Shown here one piece after another: positions 53,769-62,182 of a stretch of 64,000 bases of DNA. Position numbers and translations under genes: made by a program. The notes under the pieces are model-generated. The model had not been told where the DNA came from. It saw only the letters and a program-made list of their open reading frames with translations, and made no database searches. The first letter of the stretch is position 1; the number at the start of each line of letters is the position of its first letter. The stretch comes from Rhodospirillales bacterium. Lineage in GTDB: Bacteria > Pseudomonadota > Alphaproteobacteria > Reyranellales > Reyranellaceae. The DNA lies in contig CP064988.1 of NCBI GenBank assembly GCA_016699855.1, positions 3,252,501 to 3,316,500 on the forward strand. Direction: 5' to 3'.

Positions 53769-55742
53769 CTACGGCTTCGCCCGCTCGAAATTGCGCACCG
53801 GGCGCGCGCCCGACGTGGCGAGGTCGACGAGGCGCAACCAGTCGTCGGCGCCGGCGTCGGTGTTGTCGCGCGACACCACCAGCACCGGCTTTCCGTCCTC
53901 GAAGAACGCCGCGCGAATGCGCTCCACCCGCGTCGCCCGGACCGGCCCGGCCACGACCTTGCCGTCCCAGTCGAGGTGCCGCGCCGAGATCTCGTCGCCC
54001 TCGACCACGATCAGGCTGCCGCCGTCCGGCGCCACGACGATGCGCCCGACCGCGCCGATCTCCGACGCCTTCAGCGGCGCGCCGGCGAGGACGCCGTCGC
54101 GGCCGACGCGCACCACCGTGCCGTCGACCAGCCCGACCGCGAAGCCCGCGCCCGCCGGCAGCGCCGCGACGCTGCGCGTGCCGGCCGGCAGCGCGGTCCT
54201 GACCACGCGCTTGTCGGCGGGATACGCCAGCCACACCGCCGGCCGCTCGTCGGCCACCGCGATCACGTCGCCCGCGGTCGACACCGCCAGGCCCATGACC
54301 CGCATCGGCTTCGCCTCGCCGTCGACCAGCGTGAACGCGACGGCCGCCCCGCCGGCCCGCGGCCAGCTCCGCAGCTCGTTGCCCGGCCCGGCGGCGGCGA
54401 TGCGCGTCCCGTCGGCCGAGAACGCGACGTGGAAATCCTGCAGCCCGTACCGCGAATGCGCCGCGATCCACGCCGGCGCACCCGACGGCGCCACCAGCCC
54501 GAGCGTCGCCGAGGCGAACGCCGCCACCATCGATCCGTCGGCCGGCAGCGCCGTGGCGCCGTAGCTGCCCCCCGCGCCGGTCTGGACGCGGCGGACGAAC
54601 TTGCCCTGCCGGGTGAACAGGTCGACCCAGCCGCCGCGCTCCGCCGCGACGATCGCCTCGTCGTCGGCGCCGGCGGCCGCCTCGCCCAGCGCGTAGTTCT
54701 CGAACCCCGCCGGCCCCACCAGCCGCTTGCCGGCGCCCGACCACAGCGTCGCCCTGTCGTCGCCGTCAAAGCTGGCGATCCCGCGTCCGCCGGCCAGCGC
54801 CACGATGTGGCTGGCGTAATTCTCCTGGTCGCCGAACTTCGCGAGGAGCGGCGGCGCCAGCCGCAGGATCGCCGGCGCCTCCATGCCGTACAGCAGCACC
54901 GCGTCGCCGGACGTCGTGAAGGTGGCGCCGCTGGCCAGCAGGTGGTGCTCCGCCGGCTCCCTGCCCTTGGGTTGGACCCGCCGCCCCGCAGCGTCGAAAA
55001 CCGCCGTCGCGAACGGACCGCCGCCGTAAGTGATGGCGAACCGCCCGCCGGCCGGCGCCACGGCCAGCTTGAACATCGCGTTCTCGTCGTACCGGGCGAC
55101 GGTCAGCTCCTTGTTGAGCGGCTTCAGGTCGATCACGCGCTGGACCGCGCCGTCCATCCCGCGGAAGCGCGCCACCCAGTCGTCGGCCACCACCATCAGC
55201 CCGCCCTCGGGCCGGAAGCCGAAGCCGTAGGCGCGCTGCGGCGAGACGCCGAACACCGACCGCGGCAGCAACCGCCGGCCGGCGCCACCGCCCTCGACCG
55301 CGAACGTCGCCATCCAGCCATGCGGATTGCCGACCGCGACCCAGTCGCCCTTCGGCGCCACCGCCAGCCCCGCGACCTCGCCGATGCCGCTGGGCACGGG
55401 CTTGCCGACCGGCCGGCCGGCCTCGTCGAGCAGGAAGAGATGCGCCGTCGGCGTGCCGTCGTCCGGCGCGTGCGGCGCGACGTGCACGGTGAACGCGCCC
55501 TTGGGTCCGACCGCGAAGGTGGCGGCGCCCAGCGGCCCGAACGGCGCGAACGCCGCGGTGCCGGCGGCGCGGTCGAAGCGCAGCCGCAGCAGGCGTTTTT
55601 CGACGTGCTGGCTGTAGACCGCGATCAGATCGGCGTCGGCCGCCACGGCGATGGGGCCGGGGTACTGCGCGGCGGCCGGCGCGGCGCAGAGGAGGGCGGC
55701 GAGGGTGGAGGCCGATGTGAGGAGGCGGCGGGGGAGAGTCAC
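53769..55742 (-). CDS. Secreted beta-propeller (WD40-like) protein
   Basis: A 657-residue protein with a signal (MTLPRRLLTSASTLAALLCAAPAAAQ). The rest is made of repeated strands of the kind 'GLAVAPKGDWVAVGNPHGWMATF', 'FHVAFSADGTRIAAAGPGNELRSW' and 'RIVVAPDGGSLIVVEGDEISARHLDWDG', as in WD40 or YVTN propellers; enough repeats for one to two propellers. No catalytic motif is seen, so it is probably a scaffold or binding protein outside the cytoplasm. It stands alone between repeat-rich and AT-rich DNA. Confidence 0.85.
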   Translation of the reverse strand: MTLPRRLLTSASTLAALLCAAPAAAQYPGPIAVAADADLIAVYSQHVEKRLLRLRFDRAAGTAAFAPFGPLGAATFAVGPKGAFTVHVAPHAPDDGTPTAHLFLLDEAGRPVGKPVPSGIGEVAGLAVAPKGDWVAVGNPHGWMATFAVEGGGAGRRLLPRSVFGVSPQRAYGFGFRPEGGLMVVADDWVARFRGMDGAVQRVIDLKPLNKELTVARYDENAMFKLAVAPAGGRFAITYGGGPFATAVFDAAGRRVQPKGREPAEHHLLASGATFTTSGDAVLLYGMEAPAILRLAPPLLAKFGDQENYASHIVALAGGRGIASFDGDDRATLWSGAGKRLVGPAGFENYALGEAAAGADDEAIVAAERGGWVDLFTRQGKFVRRVQTGAGGSYGATALPADGSMVAAFASATLGLVAPSGAPAWIAAHSRYGLQDFHVAFSADGTRIAAAGPGNELRSWPRAGGAAVAFTLVDGEAKPMRVMGLAVSTAGDVIAVADERPAVWLAYPADKRVVRTALPAGTRSVAALPAGAGFAVGLVDGTVVRVGRDGVLAGAPLKASEIGAVGRIVVAPDGGSLIVVEGDEISARHLDWDGKVVAGPVRATRVERIRAAFFEDGKPVLVVSRDNTDAGADDWLRLVDLATSGARPVRNFERAKP

Positions 55743-55993
55743 GCGGGGGGCCTCGCCGCTGAGAATGGGAAAATTAAGGACGCGAAAGCGGGAAACGTAA
55801 GAAGAGCAGATAGCGATGCCAGCGCAATGACGTCATCCGAAGCGCTCAAGCGCCATTCCTTGCGGGTAGTTGCGTCGCCAAATGACTTCGTAGCATCCGA
55901 CGGCTCTCGCACGCCACGACACGACGGCGAACTCGATCATGCACTAGCGGCTACCTCTTGTGGCCGGGATGAGGCGATACTGTGAGCACACGC

Positions 55994-56791
55994 CTATGGG
56001 AGCTTATATGTCGATAGATCCGTTGCTGTGATCGCGCTGGCATCGGTAAGTCGGTAGTGTTGCTCGCGCACGATCGACACGTCATTTCCGTCAAACAACA
56101 ACTCGAACATTGCAATGACATCATTGGGCATGAACTGTGCCGAAACGGGTCGCAGCACGCAATTGGCATAGCGCGGAACACTCTGGCAAAACACCGTATC
56201 CTGAATCGTTTGAATCACGCCGAGAATGTCTTTTCCGCCCTTGGCTTGCACAGGTACAATGTACTGCGCACCGCGCGCATCAACTCCAATGTAGAGCTCA
56301 TCAATTTCAATTTGTCCGTAGTTGCTAATCTTTGTACGAAGGTGATTTTGCAGGGAGTACGCGGTGATGCCGAGAAAGGTATCAATCAGACGATTGTATC
56401 GGATCTTCGCAAGGAGAGCTTGCTCATCAGACAGCGCATAGTGACCAATTATCTCGGGCGTAGAGTCTGGAATCTTCCTAACTAGAAGCCCCTTGTTTGG
56501 ATAAATATATGCAACATTACTTTGTCGGAATCGATACATAGCGTCTCCAGCTCCAAGGATAAGCCAATGCATATCTGGAGCTTGATGATCAAGGATTGAT
56601 TGTGGGAGCTTCTTTCGATATCTGAAATAGTAAACAAGATCACCGTAGTTTTTCGGTGGTTTTACGTCGACATTCTTGGCGCTGACGCCGATCTCGTCGC
56701 GATGAAAAACGAAATCTGCCTGACCTTTGTGTAGGCGCCCAAAGATGTCCTCGATAATTGCTTGATAGCGCTTCAATTTGCTCACAGCCAT
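55994..56791 (-). CDS. Putative type II restriction endonuclease
   Basis: A 265-residue protein encoded by distinctly AT-rich DNA, unlike everything around it. It follows a DNA cytosine methyltransferase gene by 32 bases on the same strand, the classical restriction-modification arrangement. 'YIGVDARGAQYIVPVQAKGGKDILGVIQTIQD' (about 166-197) fits a PD-(D/E)xK-type core, with Asp in 'GVD' and Gln-Ala-Lys in place of the more usual Glu-x-Lys. No close family is recalled. It presumably cuts the sequence methylated by its partner; the site is unknown. Confidence comes from context. Confidence 0.7.
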   Translation of the reverse strand: MAVSKLKRYQAIIEDIFGRLHKGQADFVFHRDEIGVSAKNVDVKPPKNYGDLVYYFRYRKKLPQSILDHQAPDMHWLILGAGDAMYRFRQSNVAYIYPNKGLLVRKIPDSTPEIIGHYALSDEQALLAKIRYNRLIDTFLGITAYSLQNHLRTKISNYGQIEIDELYIGVDARGAQYIVPVQAKGGKDILGVIQTIQDTVFCQSVPRYANCVLRPVSAQFMPNDVIAMFELLFDGNDVSIVREQHYRLTDASAITATDLSTYKLP

Positions 56792-56823
56792 CAGTTTGCT
56801 CCGTTCGTCGACGGTGGCGTTCT

Positions 56824-58158
56824 CTACGCGACAGCACGCACGCTGCTTCGCGCATTCTCGATCTGTTGCTGCTTCCTCTTTTTTGCGCCGCTCTTGCGAT
56901 CACGGCGCCCGTTCAGTGGTTCGACTCCGAAGTACATTGCCGCTTCCGACATCTCGAAGTAGAGAAGGTCGGTGGAGGCAAGCTTTACAAGCATGTTTGA
57001 CCGCTTCGGTCGAATGCCTAGACCTTCCAACACTCCGTTCGCGATTGCTCGCGCCAGCGGCGGTGGCACCGCGTTGCCGATCTGACGCGCGCCGTGCCAC
57101 TTTGTGGCGTGCAGGCGGAACCAGTCGGGGAAGCCGTGCAGGCGGGCCATCTCGCGCACGGTCACGCAGCGCGCGTGCTCGTAGTGGATCGGTCGCGGGC
57201 TGGTGAAGGCGCCACGGGCGCCATCGGTTCCCGCGCGGAGCGTGTTCGAGAGTCCATCCGGCGCGAGCTTGAAGAAACGGCTGATCGGTTCGACATTTCC
57301 CGGCGCGACCTCCGCGAACCGCCGTCGCGAGATATCGGTGTGCGTCGTGCGCGCGCTCGACGTCAGCACGGCCGGGTTCCATGCGCGCGGATATCCGAAG
57401 TGCCACGCGTCGTTGCCGAGACACCGCAACTGGGCGGCGTACGGCGATGGCGCACCGAACGCGTCGGGCGCCACCCCGTCGGTCTCGAGCAGCGCGTCGT
57501 ACCGATCGGCATCCGGGAGATCGCCGATGGCGTCGAGGCAGGTCGGTCCGACCGGGAGGCCGGCGATGGGCTTCCTGTCGCCCGCTGGATTTGTCGATGG
57601 CGCGGGGTAGTCGGGAAGCGGCGTGCCCTTCTTCGCGCCGAACAGGATCAGGCGCTCGCGATGCTGCGGCACGCCGTACCGCGCGGCGTCGAGCACGCGC
57701 CACGGAAGACGGACCTCGTAGCCCAGGCCGTCGAAGGTGGCGACCAACTCGTGCAGGAACGCCTTGTGGCTCCCGACGGTGAGTCCTTTGACGTTCTCGA
57801 AGACGAACGTGCGCGCGTCGAGCTCGGCGACCAGGCGGACGAACTCGAGCACGAGGCTGTTGCGTGGATCGTCGAGCACGCGATGCCCGATCAGCGAGAA
57901 TCCCTGGCACGGCGGCCCGCCGAACACGCAATCGACGCGACGGCCGCCGATCTTCGCCGCCTTCCGGATCTCCGCGGCGGTCAGGCCGACGACCGACCGG
58001 GCGAGGACGGCTGTCTCGGGGAAGTTGAATTTGTGGACGGCGCCGTGGATCGGGTCGATTTCAACGGCGGCGGCCACGTCGAACCCGGCCTGCTCGAAAC
58101 CGAGGCTCATGCCGCCCGCGCCGGCGAACAGGTCGATTCCGATGGGACGCTCGTTCAT
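56824..58158 (-). CDS. DNA (cytosine-5-)-methyltransferase
   Basis: A 444-residue C5 methyltransferase. Motif I is DLFAGAGGMSLGFEQAGF (about 9-26), motif IV 'VFGGPPCQGFSLIG' (catalytic Cys in PPCQGFS), motif VI 'FVFENVKGL', motif VIII 'YGVPQHRERLILFG' and motif X 'RQIGNAVPPPLARAI' near 380. The target-recognition region lies between VIII and IX. A C-terminal tail of about 45 residues ends in basic 'RRDRKSGAKKRKQQQ'. It protects the host from the adjacent endonuclease. Base composition is GC-rich like the chromosome, unlike its partner gene. Confidence 0.93.
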   Translation of the reverse strand: MNERPIGIDLFAGAGGMSLGFEQAGFDVAAAVEIDPIHGAVHKFNFPETAVLARSVVGLTAAEIRKAAKIGGRRVDCVFGGPPCQGFSLIGHRVLDDPRNSLVLEFVRLVAELDARTFVFENVKGLTVGSHKAFLHELVATFDGLGYEVRLPWRVLDAARYGVPQHRERLILFGAKKGTPLPDYPAPSTNPAGDRKPIAGLPVGPTCLDAIGDLPDADRYDALLETDGVAPDAFGAPSPYAAQLRCLGNDAWHFGYPRAWNPAVLTSSARTTHTDISRRRFAEVAPGNVEPISRFFKLAPDGLSNTLRAGTDGARGAFTSPRPIHYEHARCVTVREMARLHGFPDWFRLHATKWHGARQIGNAVPPPLARAIANGVLEGLGIRPKRSNMLVKLASTDLLYFEMSEAAMYFGVEPLNGRRDRKSGAKKRKQQQIENARSSVRAVA

Positions 58159-58400
58159 AGTCGCTAATCTCCGACGTCCAAGGATGTTACCGGCATCGAC
58201 GCCGGTTGTCGATCGCCCTGGGGCGGATCGTCCCCAGAAATCTTCTCAAGGCATACGTGGCGCCCCGGTAAACCGTCATCGAGTCGTCGGCGCACACACC
58301 CACTTGCGTGATCCTCGCATAGACGGGCATCGCAGGGCCAGCAACCAACCACAGGTTGTTCTCTTGGGGGCCGGCTCTCGGTCCTCCGCGTGACTGGACA

Positions 58401-58631
58401 TCAAGGTTCGCCTCGCTTGGCGGCGCGTCTACGCGCCCGTTGGGCGAGAAATTTCCGCCGCTCGTCGTGCGGTATGCGCTGTTCATTGAACGCTTCGAAC
58501 ATCGCGTCCTGCTCCGGCGTGGCGTGCGACCCTTCGATGGCGAGGCTGGCGCGCGCGTTCCGATCACGACGCTTCGCCGCCGCAACCTCTTGATCGCTCA
58601 TACGGGGCGTGTCGGTGTGCATCTGATCCAC
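58401..58631 (-). CDS. Small protein with VbhA-like (Fic antitoxin) motif
   Basis: A 76-residue hydrophilic protein. 'ARASLAIEGSHATPEQDAMFEAFNEQRIPHDERRKFLAQRARRR' includes Ser-Leu-Ala-Ile-Glu-Gly, which fits the (S/T)xxxE(G/N) inhibition motif of antitoxins that block Fic AMP-transferases. No Fic-motif (HxFxxGNGR) frame is present nearby, so a toxin is missing or elsewhere. The start at 58631 is one of two candidates. The motif is short and the assignment is tentative. Confidence 0.45.
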   Translation of the reverse strand: MDQMHTDTPRMSDQEVAAAKRRDRNARASLAIEGSHATPEQDAMFEAFNEQRIPHDERRKFLAQRARRRAAKRGEP

Positions 58632-58651
58632 CAGCTCCTACTCGGCGCCTC

Positions 58652-59356
58652 TCACGCCGCGTCCTTCCTCTTCCGCCGCCACGCCGCCGCCCGCTTCTTC
58701 GTCGCCGCCCGCGACACCGCCGCGTCGCGTTCGCGCCCGACATGCGCCACCAGCAGGCGCCGCGCCGCGGCGGCGTCGCGCGCCGCCAGCTTCTCGACCA
58801 GGCCGGCGTGGTCCTCCACCGCGCGCTGCCACTTGGCGCGGTCGCGGGTGGTGCGGTAGCGCGCGGCGGCCAGCCGGTCCTCCAGCGCGCGCCGGATGCG
58901 GGTCAGCTCGGGATTGCCGGCCGCCGTGTCCAGCCGGTCGTGCAGGTCGCGGTAGGCCTGGTCGTAGGCCGGCGGGTCGTCGCGCTCGAACGCGGTCTGC
59001 ATCGTGCCGCCCAGCGCGCGCAGCGCCTCGAGGTCGAGCGGCGTGGCGTGGACGCAGGCCAGCTCGCCGCTCAGCCCCTCCAGCGCGCCCAGCACGTCGA
59101 AGGCGCAGCGCAGCTCCTCGGCCGTGGGATCGGCCACCACGGCGCCGCGGTTGGCCGGCATCGTCACCAGCCCCTCGCCGGCCAGCCAGCGCAGCGCCTC
59201 GCGCAGCGGCGTGCGCGACACGCCGAGCTCGGCGCACAGCAGCCGTTCGTTGAGGCTCTGGCCCGGCGGCAGGGTGCCGTCGACGATCATCTCCCGCAGC
59301 CGCAGGGCCGCCGATTCCGTCAATCCACCGCGCGCGACCGGCTTCGTTCCAACCAT
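58652..59356 (-). CDS. GntR family regulator (FCD subfamily)
   Basis: A 234-residue regulator. The winged helix-turn-helix is at about 12-75: 'SAALRLREMIVDGTLPPGQSLNERLLCAELGVSRTPLREALRWLAGEGLV'. The C-terminal helical FCD domain follows, with 'ELRCAFDVLGALEGLSGELA' and 'YDQAYRDLHDRLDTAAGNPEL'; its metal-binding His and Asp ligands are only partly clear. It is divergent from the aminotransferase gene across a strong palindrome (59404-59434), which it probably binds to control that gene and itself. Confidence 0.92.
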   Translation of the reverse strand: MVGTKPVARGGLTESAALRLREMIVDGTLPPGQSLNERLLCAELGVSRTPLREALRWLAGEGLVTMPANRGAVVADPTAEELRCAFDVLGALEGLSGELACVHATPLDLEALRALGGTMQTAFERDDPPAYDQAYRDLHDRLDTAAGNPELTRIRRALEDRLAAARYRTTRDRAKWQRAVEDHAGLVEKLAARDAAAARRLLVAHVGRERDAAVSRAATKKRAAAWRRKRKDAA

Positions 59357-59403
59357 GCTATGAGGCTCCGTTGCGGCCCGGAAACCGGGCGATCAGGCCT
59401 ATT

Positions 59404-59434
59404 TTGTATATTGTATACAAAATACAATATACAA
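59404..59434. promoter_or_regulatory. GntR operator palindrome
   Basis: TTGTATATTGTAT and ATACAATATACAA are perfect 13-base inverted arms with a 5-base spacer; inside is TTGTATACAA, close to the TnGTnnnACnA FCD-family consensus. It lies between the divergent GntR and aminotransferase genes, in a very AT-rich island. Confidence 0.8.
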
Positions 59435-59465
59435 ACCCCGAAACCACCCTCCGCGGGAGGCGTCG

Positions 59466-60704
59466 ATGAGCGCGAAAAGCCCGGATTCCGGCACTTTCCA
59501 AAAAGCCCAGCGCGGCCGCCACTTCCTCCAGATACCCGGTCCGACGAACGTCCCCGACCGGGTGCTGCGGGCCATGGACTGGGCCACGATCGACCACCGC
59601 GGACCGGCCTTCCAGGCGATGGCGAAGGGCCTGCTGGCCAAGCTGCCGGCGGTGTTCCGGACCACGCGGCCGGTGGTGATCTTCCCCGGTTCCGGCACCG
59701 GCGCGTGGGAGGCGGCGCTGGTCAACACCTGCTCGCCCGGCGACCGCGTGCTGATGGTCGAGACCGGCCATTTCGCGACCCTGTGGAAGCGGCTGGCGGA
59801 GCGGCTCGGCCTCGTCACCGAGTTCATCCCCGGCGACTGGCGCCGCGGCGTCGATCCCGCGACCATCGAGGCGGCGCTGCGCGCCGATACCGCCAAGGCG
59901 ATCCGCGCGGTGTGCGTCGTGCACAACGAGACCTCGACCGGCGTGGTGTCCGACGTCGCCGCCGTGCGCCGCGCCATCGACGCCGCCGGCCATCCCGCGC
60001 TGCTGATGGCCGACACCATCTCGTCGCTGGGCTCGATCGACTTCCGCCACGACGAGTGGGGCGTCGACGTCACCGTCGCCGGCTCGCAGAAGGGCCTGAT
60101 GCTGCCGCCCGGCCTGTCGTTCAACGCCATGAGCGCCAAGGCGATGGCGGCGTCGAAGACCGCAAAGCTGCCGCGCTCCTACTGGAGCTGGGACGAGCAG
60201 CTGGCGATGAACGCCGACGGCTGGTTCCCCTACACGCCGGCCACCGGCCTGCTCTACGGCCTCGACGCCGCCGTCGACATGCTGCTGGAGGACGGGCTCG
60301 ACGCCGTGTTCGCGCGCCACGCCCGCCACGCCGAGGCGACGCGCCGCGCCGTGCGCGGCTGGGGCCTGGAGATCCTCTGCGCCGATCCATCGCAGCACAG
60401 CGGCGCGCTGACCGCCGTGATGATGCCGGCCGGCCACGACGCCGATTCGTTCCGCCGCGTCGTGCTCGACAATTTCGACATGTCGCTGGGGCAGGGGCTG
60501 TCGAAGCTCTCCGGCAAGATCTTCCGCATCGGCCATCTCGGCGATTTCAACGACCTGATGCTGATGGGCACGCTGTCCGGCGTCGAGATGGGGCTCGAGA
60601 TCGCCGGCGTGCCGCACCGTGCCGGCGGCGCCCAGGCCGCGATGGCGCATCTCGCCGCGACAGCCCCGAAGCGCCCCGCCCGCGCCGCCGTCGCCGCGTC
60701 GTAG
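59466..60704 (+). CDS. Alanine/serine-glyoxylate aminotransferase family protein
   Basis: A 412-residue class V aminotransferase. 'HFLQIPGPTNVPDRVLRAMDWATIDHRGPAF' near residue 20 is typical of serine-glyoxylate and alanine-glyoxylate transaminases. The PLP lysine is in 'VAGSQKGLMLPPGLSF' near 205, after 'ADTISSLGSIDFRHDEWGVDV'. It probably transfers the amino group from serine or alanine to glyoxylate. The divergent FCD-type GntR regulator suggests induction by an organic acid. 'KIFRIGHLGDFND' near 350 supports the family. Confidence 0.92.
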   Translation: MSAKSPDSGTFQKAQRGRHFLQIPGPTNVPDRVLRAMDWATIDHRGPAFQAMAKGLLAKLPAVFRTTRPVVIFPGSGTGAWEAALVNTCSPGDRVLMVETGHFATLWKRLAERLGLVTEFIPGDWRRGVDPATIEAALRADTAKAIRAVCVVHNETSTGVVSDVAAVRRAIDAAGHPALLMADTISSLGSIDFRHDEWGVDVTVAGSQKGLMLPPGLSFNAMSAKAMAASKTAKLPRSYWSWDEQLAMNADGWFPYTPATGLLYGLDAAVDMLLEDGLDAVFARHARHAEATRRAVRGWGLEILCADPSQHSGALTAVMMPAGHDADSFRRVVLDNFDMSLGQGLSKLSGKIFRIGHLGDFNDLMLMGTLSGVEMGLEIAGVPHRAGGAQAAMAHLAATAPKRPARAAVAAS

Positions 60705-60782
60705 CCCGGCCGCGCGCGGCGGCCCCGGCGCCCGCCGCGACCCGCCGGCGCCTCCCGCGAATCCGGAAGGGTGACCGCCGAC

Positions 60783-61316
60783 ATGGACGACTCGCTGCCC
60801 ACCGTCCTGACGGCGCACGAGAACTTCGCTGACGTGTCCGAGGTCGATTGCCTCCATCTGCTCCAGCGACTCCATTACATCCGGGAGATCGCGTCCAAGA
60901 TCGCGGAATGGCTGTCGGAACACGGCGAACCGCTTCGCCACTTCCTTGAGGACATCGAGCTAGATCTGACCGTCTGCGTGGTCTTCGGTATCGGCGAAAA
61001 GTCGTCGACGCTCAGCTCGTGGTTGCTCCACAGTTGCCACACGGTAGGATTCGACGGCGCCGCCATGCGCGGCCATCTGTCCGAGCGGCAGGTCGCCCTG
61101 CTCGACGCGACATTGCCGACCGACTGCGCCGTGGTGGAGATCGAGGTCTGGCTCGGCGCGCTCGCGGCCGGTCTGAACGAGACGCTGGACCGCTTCTTCG
61201 CGGCGCGGTCGTACGCCGAGGCGATGGCCCATCACATCGCCCTCGACTCCCTCGTCGCCGCGGCGACCGCCGTCGTCGCGAAGCTGCACCTCAATCCGTC
61301 GATCGACCGCGGATGA
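60783..61316 (+). CDS. Protein of unknown function
   Basis: A 177-residue soluble protein. It is rich in helices: 'VDCLHLLQRLHYIREIASKIAEWLSEHGEPL' and 'FFAARSYAEAMAHHIALDSLVAAATAVVAKL'. No signal peptide, membrane segment or catalytic motif is seen and no family is recognised. The ATG at 60783 follows GGAAGGGTG; a GTG four codons upstream would overlap that site. It ends 22 bases before the DUF416 gene on the same strand, so the two may be co-transcribed. Confidence 0.6.
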   Translation: MDDSLPTVLTAHENFADVSEVDCLHLLQRLHYIREIASKIAEWLSEHGEPLRHFLEDIELDLTVCVVFGIGEKSSTLSSWLLHSCHTVGFDGAAMRGHLSERQVALLDATLPTDCAVVEIEVWLGALAAGLNETLDRFFAARSYAEAMAHHIALDSLVAAATAVVAKLHLNPSIDRG

Positions 61317-61338
61317 CGGCGTCGGGAGCGCCACGTCG

Positions 61339-61950
61339 GTGAGCGCGGCGATGCGGTTCGATCGCGGCGCGCTGGTGCGTCGACTGCGCGACCTCGCGGA
61401 ATGGAAACGGGCCGCGTTCGCGCTGGCGCTGTGCGAGCGGATGCTGCCGAACCACCGCGCCTTCACGCGCGCCACCGGCGGCGGTTCGGACGCGCTGCGT
61501 GGCGGCCTCGACGCGGCGTGGGCGCGGCTCGTCGCAGGAGGCGCGCCTGCCGACGCCGAGGCATGGATCGCGCGCTGCGCCGCGGCGGCGCCGGACACCG
61601 AGGCGCACGACCATCCGCTGGTGTCGGCCGCGCTCGACGCCGCCGGCGCGGTCGAGCTGCTGCTGCGCTACCTCGTCGACAGCGACATCGACCGCGACGT
61701 GGAGGCCGCGTCGCTGGCGCGCGACACCGTCGACATGGCGGTGGCACTCCCCGGCGTCCCCGGCGCACGCGCCGCCGACCGCGAGGCGCGTGCGCTCCGC
61801 GATCCCTTGGTCCAGCGCGAACTCCGCCGCCAACGCGACGATTTGGACTGGCTGGCCGCGCTGGACGGCGACGCCGGTTCGCGGATCGATGAGCTGCGCG
61901 CGCGATGGTATGATCCCGCATCGGGCAGCCTCGGCGGTTCCGTTCGGTGA
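61339..61950 (+). CDS. DUF416 (YjaG-type) family protein
   Basis: A 203-residue protein. 'LRDLAEWKRAAFALALCERMLPNHRAF' near residue 15 is the hallmark of the DUF416/YjaG family, followed by 'HPLVSAALDAAGAVELLLRYLVDSD' near 90. The function of this family is unknown. The start is a GTG at 61339; an in-frame ATG five codons on is also possible. It sits between an unknown protein and a glycosyltransferase. Confidence 0.82.
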   Translation: MSAAMRFDRGALVRRLRDLAEWKRAAFALALCERMLPNHRAFTRATGGGSDALRGGLDAAWARLVAGGAPADAEAWIARCAAAAPDTEAHDHPLVSAALDAAGAVELLLRYLVDSDIDRDVEAASLARDTVDMAVALPGVPGARAADREARALRDPLVQRELRRQRDDLDWLAALDGDAGSRIDELRARWYDPASGSLGGSVR

Positions 61951-62182
61951 TCACGGGCCGGCCGTGTCGGCTGGCGGCCGGCGCGTTGTGTCGCGGGTCC
62001 GTCCGGGCCAAGACCATGGGTCCCGTAACCCCTTGAAACGGCACCGCAAAGCCATCGCGACGATATCCGGTCGGCGGGCGTTTTTTCGTCGCCATGCGCG
62101 CAATTCCCGTGCAATAGTTGGGGAATAGTCTGGTGGTCGGACAAGGTTGGGGGGCCCGGCCAGCCGGGGGGAGACTAGGGAC

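Noticed and set aside
58164..58585. Small frames between the methyltransferase and the VbhA-like gene as a toxin
   Set aside because: No Fic, RelE or PIN-type motif is visible, and the frames overlap one another.
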